This document shows, piece after piece, positions 21,621-30,609 of a DNA stretch of 64,000 nt. The position numbers and the translations under genes are program-made. The stretch's first letter is position 1. Every line of letters starts with the position of its first letter. The stretch comes from Alentia gelatinosa (taxonomy: Eukaryota; Annelida; Polychaeta; Phyllodocida; Polynoidae), in contig OX465584.1 of NCBI GenBank assembly GCA_950022655.1, positions 51,504,723 through 51,568,722 of the forward strand, written 5' to 3'. Under the pieces are notes generated by a model. The model ran no database searches. It was not told the DNA's origin and saw only the letters and a list, made by a program, of their open reading frames with translations.

Positions 21621-23057
21621 AACATTTAATGATGGGTTAGTATGCTAATTTCAGCCAGGTTAAATAGCCTAACCCAGCAACTGCTACAAAACCAAGGCTT
21701 ATAAATTTGTAAGTAATTAAAATGTCATTTTGGATTAATTTAAGGTATATACTAATCATATAGAACGTCCTGACCATGCTGGACAAGCTACAAAACGAGA
21801 TGACAATTTGTGGTTTATACAGAACGAGGCGTATACACCGAGTTACGTACAAACACTAAATTGTTATCAAGTTTTGTGGCTTGTACAAACATGGTAGGTC
21901 GTTCTATATTTACTATATACTCAAAATTGATAAAATTTATTAATTTAATTTAACCTAACAATTAATATTTTAGGCTATGTGTATAGGGGAAGTGTTCCGT
22001 ATTTTTCCATACAAAACACTGTCCCATATGGTATTTTTACGTTATATCGCAAAACGGTGCATATTTACAGTAGGCCTATATATTTATGGCATGGGTAAAT
22101 ACCACGGTAGTAATAAACAATATCCTTCTCAGTCAATACCAGAAAGTATACAGCCTTCTGCCTATAGTTTAAGTGTGTATATTTTCCATTATTAACCTCA
22201 GACAATAAAAGTTTTGCCTAAAGTAAGGACATTTCCTAATATTACTCTACCAGTACACCTAAGCCAATTTCTTCTGACAAGATACAAGGTGTAGATCTAG
22301 ATGCATTTCATTACAAACATCAATTCTTGTCACTAAACACAAATATTGGGAGTCCTACTCCTACTCAATATTGAGCTAAATATATTGACCCCAGCTGAAA
22401 TAGTGAAAAAAAAGTTGCCACCACCCACAGAAATACCTCTAAAAAGGTTGCCCTTTCCCGCTGCTATACGATTCCCCAGCTGACAGCAGCCCTGAGGGCT
22501 ACATCCTCCTAGCCAATCAGTGCACGGCACTACTTTCCATGCACAGCTGCACTATTTACTACGCCGCTGATTTGGTGCCGCTCTTCCACTGCACGAGAAC
22601 CACCATTTTACATTTATATGCACCCGGTGTATATAGGTATGCTTTTGCATCCTATTCCCCGTGTGTACACGCCTCTGTAGGCGTATATATAAGCGTTCAT
22701 GGTGCGGTCAAATATATGTCATATATATACGCCTGATTCTGTTATATTTACGCCACTATCGAATAGTTCCAATATCTGCCACTTCGGGACGCTACTGGTA
22801 GCATATTTCATTGTCCATTAACCATCCAAGTCTGTGTTTTATGAAAAATACAATCTTATATTACCAATTTATTTTATAAAACCATTATATAACCTGATTG
22901 AGTATAAATTGGTAATTGCACATAATAAACCCTGCATTATGTTGTTTTTTTACAGTTTTTCTAATAGATTTTACTTTAAAACACCATTTCTATGTGTAGT
23001 CAGTCCAGGTCCAGTATTTAATGGCCCTGTTCAAACTTACAGATGAATCCTGAAATT
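21621..23057. other. No gene recognised
   Basis: AT-rich sequence. TATACGCC-type short motifs at 22620-22760 recur at 29110-29270, but no element could be delimited. Confidence 0.45.
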
Positions 23058-23158
23058 ATTTGGTTAAAAACTTTTTTACGTGTTTCGTTTCTCGTTTCGC
23101 CGTCCCCTGTGGGGGTTTGCGTGTATAGAGAAGACTGCGTGTGGGCGTAATCGTAAAA
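23058..23158 (+). repeat. PLE-1 left inverted terminal repeat
   Basis: Begins TTTGGTTAAAAACTTTTTTA, contains CGTTTCTCGTTTCGCCGTCC and GGGCGTAATCGTAAAAA. Matches the inverse of 28147-28248 with a few differences. Confidence 0.88.
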
Positions 23159-23174
23159 AAATTATGGCGTTGGC

Positions 23175-24356
23175 TTGGATCCAGATGAGAGTGGAAAGAA
23201 ACAAACCCCGGATGAGGTTAGTTATTTGTTTGATAAACTGTTGTCATCGCAATTGTTCTCTATTTGCAATGTTTATCACACTGTCGAACAGACGCATGAT
23301 TCGCACGCTCGCCGCACTGACCCCGGCTGGTCGGTGCGGCGTCACCTGGTGTCGCCCGACAGGGACATCGGCGTGGACTCGCGGCTGAGCCCGTCTGACA
23401 GCGGTTCAACGAAGCGGTGTCAAGCATTGTCGCCCCGCAGGGACAACGGCATTGACGTGTGGACGGAACCGACTGACAGCGGCCCGGCGATACAGCGTCA
23501 AGCCGTGTCGCCTCGTAGGGACACCGGCATTGACACGCGGACTTACACGCGAAACACGGCGATAGCCGAGCACGCGTCTAAGCCGAAACGGACTGCACAC
23601 CCGGCAAAACGCCAATTGGTGTACAGCAAAGACAGTAAACACAAGCGTATTACTGACTATTTTGGACCCAAGATTGCTAGACCTTCTTGTCCAAATAAAC
23701 AACCAGTTAGATACACATCAGATCAAACTGGGATGGTGAGCTATGACAACTGTCCTAGCCAAAACCATCAACACTGTGTAATGCACACAGTGAGACCCAC
23801 ACACAGTGTAATGCACACTGTGAAAAGCAGCAATGTTGGTGTAATGCACACTGACAGAGCACTGCAGCCCCAGAAAGTTGTGGGAAAAACCACAAATCTG
23901 GAGACAAACACTCGTGCTAAGAACACGACAAGGGCCACCGGTGACAAATCAGCACCTGGTGACCCAACCCAAGAAAGTATCAAAAGTCTCCAGAGATTAC
24001 AAAATCGAGCTCTTAGAATTGTCTTAAAGAAAAACCGAAGATTCCTGAGTACTGCCGAATTGCATAAAACGTGTAAAGTGGAATATCTTGATGTTCGACG
24101 GAATGTGCAACTATTGAGCCTATTTTATAAAATGTCCAAAAATGTCAGCCTGCTAGATACGAGAAATAGACGCACACGAAGTGCAAACAAAGTGCGTTTT
24201 AAGGAGTCTAGGATAAACTGCAATCATTTCTTTCGGTCTCCTCAATATAGAGGTCAAAAATTGTGGGATAGCTTGGACAGTGTAATTCAGCACAGCGAAA
24301 CGAAATTGTCATTTAAGAAAGAAGTGAAAAAGATGTATTCTACTTATGAGTATTGA
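23175..24356 (+). pseudogene. Chimeric ORF: PLE-1 upstream protein fused to a non-LTR RT tail
   Basis: Open for 393 codons. The ATG-proximal start is unclear, and the frame opens inside or after the left inverted repeat. Residues 1 to about 266 are polar, with three imperfect ~28-residue repeats (RHLVSPDRDIGVDSR, CQALSPRRDNGIDVW, RQAVSPRRDTGIDTR), then KRITDYFGPK, then short repeats of VMHTV. From about 23973 the frame passes into SLQRLQNRALRIVLKKNRRF, the C-terminal tail of a CR1/L2-type reverse transcriptase, and stops at 24354. The join is an accident of insertion. The N-terminal part matches no family I know. Confidence 0.7.
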
Positions 24357-24598
24357 GCTACTGATAGCGTGCCTTGTATAACTTATTTCCTTACTATCTC
24401 CAATTTCATCTCATCAACATCACCTATTGTTCTTGTATATTCGTTGATATCCTAAACCGAGGCACACTTATTGTAATTCTCCAAGAAAGAAGTATCTAGA
24501 TGTACAAGTAACGCTGTGACACTGTGCTAGCAGTGGAAGATCTTTCGGAAGAAAGAACTGTCTATGCTTTATTCAATAAAAAAAACCAAAAAAAAACT
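23973..24598 (+). mobile_element. 5'-truncated non-LTR retrotransposon fragment nested in PLE-1
   Basis: Only the last ~125 codons of an RT ORF (LQRLQNRALRIV, ...YRGQKLWDSL...) and a 3' UTR remain, ending ATTCAATAAAAAAAACC and an A-rich tail at 24572-24596. The copy is on the + strand within PLE-1, so it inserted after PLE-1. No convincing target duplication. Confidence 0.75.
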
Positions 24599-24715
24599 GT
24601 AAACACCAAATGAGTGAACTTACAGTAAAGAAAAATGACCAAATCGCACTGGCAAATGACAGTGTGAATTTAGCCATACTCCTAGAACAACTCGAAACGA
24701 GTTGGAGAGACAAAC

Positions 24716-25126
24716 GTGGAACTAGTTGACAAAAATCGACTTTTGCATAAAATTGATATAGATAATTCTAACGTCAATACCACATCTGTAGAAACTGCCC
24801 CACATAAAAATGTGAATGTCAGTGAACCAGTTAAAGCTAGATCAAATGAATCCGGCAGTAGATTAAACATTATAGAGTCAGAAACTGAACTTGATAATGT
24901 CCCAATTTGCACATATCGTAACAAAATCTACACAAATTTTGTAGAAATTGACAAAATAAATGTTACTGAAGAGTTGATAGAAATAAACAAAACTAATGCT
25001 TGTTTCTCTACTCACCAGGCAATCGACAACATGCTCCCGGAAGTGGCACGCTTGGCGTGGCATGACTTGAGGGAAGTCAATAGCCGCTACCATAAAACGG
25101 AGGCGCTAGCCACGTTTTACGAATGA
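24716..25126 (+). pseudogene. PLE-1 internal ORF fragment, unknown
   Basis: Open for about 136 codons in an Asn/Glu/Ile-rich style, ending HDLREVNSRYHKTEALATFY. It probably continues the PLE-1 upstream protein on the far side of the nested non-LTR fragment, in a different frame from the preceding piece. No recognisable domain. The start given is arbitrary (a GTG). Confidence 0.4.
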
Positions 25127-25144
25127 TGTGACCGCATAGGTCAT

Positions 25145-25756
25145 GTGGAGCCCTGGACGGCGGGATTGGCCCCGACGCCGGCCTACGTCCATGCTGACCT
25201 CAACGATCGCATCATCGCTGAACGAAGGGAGTCGGCTAAGAGGATCACCGCGATGACTGCGGAGGGCCTATGCGAACAACAGAAGCTCGAGCGTGCTCGC
25301 CGCGAGCAGTTGTGCGGCATGATATACAACATGGCGCGTACGTCAGGCATCGCACGCGATGATGCCAGACAGATAGTGACAAAAACCAAGGCCCACACTG
25401 ATCTAACGGCTAAACGTGACTGGGAGTTGGAGAAAAAAATATTCTCTGCTCGCATTGAGAAACGTAAAACAAGGGCCCCCACCGACGAACAGTTAGCTGA
25501 CCCCTTTACAGCGAGGGGCACTTTCATCAAGCAAAAGGCCAAGACTGTTGCCGCAGCAGCGGGCTCAGCCACTGATGAGGGTAACAACACTGAGAAACCG
25601 ACTAATCCGGATTTTCAGAGTACCCAGTCCCTCTGCCCGCCACCGGGGGGAAGACAGAGGGGCAAGAACCGGGGCCGAGGAGGGCGCGGAAACCGACTAG
25701 GCCAGAACCCCGGCCCCAAGGGAAACCGGGACCCGCGCAAACAGCCCACCCAGTGA
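25145..25756 (+). CDS. PLE-1 accessory ORF, basic Arg/Gly-rich C terminus, unknown
   Basis: 203 codons. The N-terminal two-thirds is strongly charged and predicted helical (ERRESAKRITAMTAEGLCEQ, then EQLCGMIYNMARTSGIARDD). The C terminus is RGKNRGRGGRGNRLGQNPGP-like, resembling RGG-type nucleic-acid-binding tails. It is distinctly GC-richer than the flanking RT region. Its TGA (25754-25756) overlaps the start of the RT frame, which is -1 relative to it. By position it could be a Gag-like or RNA-binding partner, but I recognise no family. The in-frame start is uncertain because the frame may extend upstream. Confidence 0.5.
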   Translation: MEPWTAGLAPTPAYVHADLNDRIIAERRESAKRITAMTAEGLCEQQKLERARREQLCGMIYNMARTSGIARDDARQIVTKTKAHTDLTAKRDWELEKKIFSARIEKRKTRAPTDEQLADPFTARGTFIKQKAKTVAAAAGSATDEGNNTEKPTNPDFQSTQSLCPPPGGRQRGKNRGRGGRGNRLGQNPGPKGNRDPRKQPTQ

Positions 25757-28109
25757 ATGCTCCAAATATTGACAAGTTTGTTACTAACTCAGATGTCAAT
25801 AAAGAGTTAGTTTGTTACATCAATCTCAGTGTGAATGATTCCAACAAAGATAGATGCGGCCCAGTACAGGACCCTAAGACCAGTAAAGTTGAATTTAAAA
25901 AACTAGAATTATCACAAATACAAGGTGCGGTAATCAATCTCTCAAAGAAAAAGTTAACCGAAGCAGAAATCTCTGTCCTTAACAAAGGGCTCAATTTTTG
26001 TCCAACCGAGTCTCACATAGAAGAAGGGGATGCCAAATTAGAACTAGATCGCTTCCATCGCAATCTAAGAATTAAACAATTTTTCAATAAGAAAAACAAC
26101 AATCCCAGCCAGACCAAACCCCCGATAAAAACAATAGGTGAACCTTTTCAGGATCAAACCCTAATCAAAGAACTCGGGGGCAAATCAAATTGGTCGGCAC
26201 CTCAAGGCTCTAGTAGCCTTGAGGGCTTCATAGCAGTAAATGAATTGGAGCTTTCTAGACGTAATCTAAATAAGCATAAATCCTCCAACATCAATAAAGA
26301 TGAACGAGAGGCAGTTCATAATCTGGCCAAGGACAAAGAGATTACCATCAAACCCGCGGACAAAGTGGGAGGGGTGGTAATCCAAGACACGACCGCATAT
26401 ATAGCGGAGGCGGAACGCCAACTAGGGGACACCTGTACGTACCGTAAACTAGACAAAGACCCCACTAAAGAACACCATAGAGAGATTGAGAACTATATTC
26501 TAGATCTAGTGACCAAAGGCGAAATATCGGAAAAAATGGGCAAAGCCCTGTTGACCGAAAAACCGAGGGCCCCCTAAGTATATTTTCTGCCGAAAATACA
26601 CAAGGGGGTTGTCCCACCACCAGGAAGACCGGTGGTCTCAGCTAACAGCTGCCCTACCGAAAAAATTCCGTCATTTGTGGATAGTTTCCTCAAAGTAGAG
26701 GTACCGAAAGTAAAATCTTTTATTAAAGATACTCTATACCAACATCCCCAACGACGAGGGAATAGAGGGGATAAAAAACAAACTGACAAAAACCAGAGCA
26801 AAAAGATTGAAGCCAACAAATGACACTTTGATCCACATGCTCAAACTGGTTCTACGAAAGAACAATGTCCAATTCAATGGTGACAACTACCTCCAGATAG
26901 GAGGTACAGCCATGGGGACAAGGTTGGCACCCTCATATGCCAACCTATTCATGGAGCACCTAGAGGAGGAGATGCTACCGAAATATGAACACCAACCAAA
27001 AGTCTGGTGGAGGTATATCGATGACATCTTCTTCATATGGGAACATGGCCCAACGGAACTGGAGAAATGGTTCAAGTGGCTCAACGCATACCACGAAACC
27101 ATCAAATTCACAATGGAAACTTCCAAGAAGGAAATTGCATTCCTAGACACCCGTGTGATAAAAGACACGGACAACTCCCTCATCACGGACCTGTACGTAA
27201 AACCAACGGACAGAAACACGTATTTAAAATATGAGTCCGCTCACCCACCATCACAAAAAAGAAGCATACCATACTCTCAACTATTGAGGGTCAAGAGAAT
27301 ATGCTCCCGCGAAAGCAACTATGCTAAACACGCAAAGGTGAAGATACACCAGTTCAGAGAAAGAGGCTACCCACAAAAAATCCTAAACGAGTGTGCAAAA
27401 AGAGTTGAACAGATAACACGCACGAATCTGCTCACACGCAAAACTGGCAAAGAAAATGGAGACGATTGAGAAAAGACTTTCCTAATCACCACATATCACC
27501 AGAATGACGACACAGTGACCAAGGTGGTCCAGAAAAACTGGGAGATACTAGGTAAGTCATCTATCACAAAGGAGGTATACGAGAGCAAACTCGTAAAGGG
27601 CTACAAAAGACCAAAAAATCTGAAAGACATCTTGGTCAGAGCCCGGACCGATTATGGCAAAAAGGCAGGTAGAAATCCCAATAAAAACAAGGATCGAAAC
27701 CTGTGCAAAACGAAAGATTGCAAATACTGCAAAAACTTTCAAAAGAAGGCTGCATCAAGAGCAAAACAACAGGAAAACATTCCAAACGAAACACAACATC
27801 ACGTGTAACAGCTCAAACGTGATATACGGCATCACTTGCAAGACATGTGACGCGCAATACGTCGGACAGACGAAGAGAAAAATCAAAGAACGGATGCGAG
27901 AACACATGCGAACGGTGGAAAATCGAAGCAAAATAAGTGATGTCCCAAAGCATTTCTGCAAGTTGGGACACCACGGAACAAACGATATGGAGTTCAAAAT
28001 CTTGGACTTCGTACACGGCCACCCTGATGGGAAAACGGCCCAAAACCTGAGACTGAAAGTTGAGTACAATTGGATACATAAACTGAAGACTCAATACCAT
28101 GGACAGTAG
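25753..28109 (+). pseudogene. Penelope-type reverse transcriptase / GIY-YIG endonuclease (broken)
   Basis: N-terminal PLE region with LNKGLNFCPTESHIEEGD, then SNWSAPQGSSSLEGF. A TAA at 26575-26577 sits where the second copy (PLE-2) has Gln (PQVYFLPKIHKG). A deletion at about 26733 removes about 26 residues, including the RT motif with the first catalytic Asp (compare DVSALYTNI in PLE-2). WWRYIDDIFFIW, with the other two aspartates, survives at about 27005-27040. A TGA at 27467-27469 and a frameshift near 27800 follow. The C-terminal GIY-YIG module (YGITCKTCDAQYVGQTKR, KERMREHM) lies at about 27820-27910. This copy cannot encode an active enzyme. Confidence 0.9.
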
Positions 28110-28146
28110 GTACGGTTGAATGTGATTGAATGCCACGTCAAACATT

Positions 28147-28248
28147 TCTTTTTACGATTACGCCCACATGCAGTCTTCTCTATACACGCAAACTCCCACA
28201 GGGGACGGCAAAACGAGAAACGAAACACGTAAAAAAGTTTTAACCAAA
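28147..28248 (-). repeat. PLE-1 right inverted terminal repeat
   Basis: Inverse of 23058-23158, with differences such as GGGAGTTTGCG/GGGGGTTTGCG and GCATGTGGG/GCGTGTGGG. It starts about 40 bp after the RT/GIY-YIG stop. Confidence 0.88.
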
Positions 28249-30319
28249 CGATTACACTTACACACTCAACCAACATCTGCAAAGTGACCTATTAATATGA
28301 TTAGAACAACAATCCCAACCAAGTAGAGAGGCGGCCATCACAAAAGAATGGAATCACTCCGCCTCCAACAATCAGCCAACCATAGCCTGACGAGATAAGA
28401 CATTATCGAAACTGCCGGTATATCGGTTAACCACAAAAAGAGTTATCCTACCCATAGTAAACCCCATTGCGATCCCCACAGGTAGAGGACACCACCCTCA
28501 GAACATTAGTTCCAACAGGGCACAAGAGGTGGCAGCACCGTAACATGCTCCACCTGGTCCCCCACCTATAGAAGCAAGCCTATACAGGCTATAAACTGCC
28601 GACCGATTGGCTGACACACTACCTTCCATGATTGAGGTCACACTGATCCAATCAGGTATCGAATAAAACACAGATGACCACCACCAACCAATGGGAATCA
28701 CGCTTAGTAGGGGATTAGAACACAACATGGCTCGCCGCGGTCCGCGGCGCTCTGAATCTAATCATATATCAGCAGTCGCTTGCGCTGATTGCACGTCTAC
28801 CACTATGAATCCTGATATTACCCCAGCCAGAAGCTGCCGACTTGAGTCCAGTCCCACCTGACCTGTCACCTCCCACCTGACCCGACACCTCCCGCCTGAC
28901 GCGACACCTCCCGTACCGGTACCTGGCCAGGTTCGGCCATGGTGTGAATGCTTATCTGTAGCTTAGTAGATGGAGCTGTAACTGAAGGCAGAGGTTGGGC
29001 GGGAGGCAGAGGGTCAGTGTTGGTACAACTTCTACCAATACCCACTCGCTTGCCAGCTCTCCCTACAGCAGAGAAAAAGGGTGGGGGGGAAACCTTTTTT
29101 ATTTTCTACTGGTACACATATACGCCCGGCGTATATATATTGCGCAGAGGTTATTTCCTCTCATATACGCCAGGTGTGAAATACAGCCAAGTCGCATCCG
29201 TATTTAAATGGAAATGGTATTGTATACGCCTCATATACGATGGCGTGAAATATGGGTGTATATATATGAAAACAAGTCAATATACAGCCGATACATACAC
29301 TTCCGCGATGACATATATAGGAATAAACTGGTGGTTTTCGTCCAGTGTTCACAGCAGCCCCCAGCCAGGCACTCAACCAGGCAGCCAGACAGCCAGCCAG
29401 ACAGCCAGCCAGCCTCCTACCACTACATTTGCAGCCTGCTTCTGGTAAGTACATGCATTTATGTTTTTATTGCATCACAGCTTTTGTACAGCCCATCACT
29501 TTTTTTGCAGCCTATGGGCAGGGATGCAATGCATGTGTGTGCAACCCTTATGAGCAGCTCACTTAAAATTCCTTATTATTATATATATTATATATATTTA
29601 TGCTATATATATATAAATATATATATATAATATATATATATAAACTAGAGTGTTCTTCTGTTATTTATTTCATATTTCCATGTCAATTCTCCCAAGTGAT
29701 ATCTCATGCTTACATACAAAGGTCAAAGGGTCATTACAGAAGCCTGTAACTCTTTCTATTTTAAATAATTAAAGGTGATGTGACTCAGTCGCTTTTAAAT
29801 GGTAAATTAAACCTTATTGTTCCTCTAAAAGATTTTAATCCATATCATTCATCTAGTAATGGTCAGCTCCTTTGAAACTAACGCTTGATTCTGAGGAGAA
29901 AATTTTCCAAATAAGTCGCCGTTCTCTTCCTCGTGGAGGTGTGTGGCGGGTTCTTTATTTGAAAGATTTTTGGGGACCGGGGTGACAAAGAACATTAACA
30001 TTTTTTCCTCAGTCTGAACAGAACAGCAGAGAGGATCTAGTCACATACCAGCAGTAGCTCAAGCGATCACGACGTCTCCTATACATAACCCTTGATTCTG
30101 CACTCATAGTGAAATCTCACAGGCTAGAAAGTCATGGTAATATTCGGAAAATTCTCAAATAAAGTAAAACAGACCTATATGATTCTTTGTATGAAATATG
30201 TTCTCATTCAAATAAGTTTTAATTGGTAGATATTCTCAATTACACATCCATCATATATTTTCCTAGTCCACACTTTCAGTAATGTAATCATAGGCCAAAT
30301 ACACATTTTTAATAAAAGA
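28249..30319. other. No gene recognised; simple repeats
   Basis: Contains short repeats of CCACCTGACCYGACACCTCC (28845-28915), CAGC/CAGA repeats (29355-29420) and an AT-dinucleotide-rich tract (29575-29645). No supported coding region. Confidence 0.5.
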
Positions 30320-30391
30320 ACCCCTGAGGGATGCACCTAGCTCCCCAGCAGCCCCTGAACCTGAGGGATATATTTAAACACATGTAGCCCT
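30320..30391 (+). repeat. Left remnant of the 30-bp minisatellite split by the gypsy element
   Basis: Two to three units (CCTGAGGGATGCACCTA.., CACATGTAGCCCT) that continue at 35086 once the LTR element is subtracted. Confidence 0.85.
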
Positions 30392-30520
30392 TGTAACAGA
30401 TAACCTATTCTGTGTTGTGAGACCTGAATAAACAGACGGATGTGTTTCAATTATCGTTCACACAGGTTCTTATTCTTAGAACTAGTCCTGACAAATCTAA
30501 GCAATATAAGAAGAACTACA
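30392..30520 (+). repeat. 5' LTR of the gypsy element
   Basis: 129 bp, TG...CA ends, with an AATAAA (GAATAAACAG) inside. Differs from the 3' LTR at only a few positions (for example ACCTATTC/ACATATTC, ACGGATGTG/ATCAGATGTG), so the insertion is fairly recent. Confidence 0.95.
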
Positions 30521-30533
30521 TGGTGTCAGAAGT
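30521..30533 (+). promoter_or_regulatory. tRNA primer-binding site (Leu-type)
   Basis: TGGTGTCAGAAGT lies directly after the 5' LTR. It is complementary to ACTTCTGACA-CCA, the 3' end I recall for animal tRNA-Leu (CAA type). Confidence 0.75.
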
Positions 30534-30609
30534 AAAAACTAAGGTGCAAAGCAGCATTGATGTCAGCAGCAGTCTGTCAGTAAAACCAGGCCAGTGGTAA
30601 GCAGTGAAC

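Larger units (their letters stand above)
23058..28248 (+). mobile_element. Penelope-like element PLE-1 with inverted terminal repeats (decayed)
   Basis: About 100-bp inverted repeats (23058-23158 and 28147-28248) bound a 5.2-kb segment. The landmark GTATAGAGAAGACTGC is on the left and its inverse on the right. Inside, in order: an ORF rich in R/S/D repeats, a nested non-LTR fragment, two ORFs without known homologues, and a Penelope-type reverse transcriptase plus GIY-YIG endonuclease on the + strand. The RT-GIY-YIG fusion defines Penelope-like elements. The copy is inactivated by a nonsense codon, a deletion that removes an active-site motif, and frameshifts. No clear target duplication was found. 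Confidence 0.85.

Noticed and set aside
23080..23388. Separate protein gene starting in the PLE-1 left inverted repeat
   Set aside because: It overlaps the longer repeat-bearing frame at 23175 and shows no motif. Part of it is just the inverted repeat, which also appears antisense at 28091-28282.
29208..29630. ORFs around the CAGC repeats and AT-dinucleotide tract
   Set aside because: Low-complexity translation without start context, motifs or homologous features.
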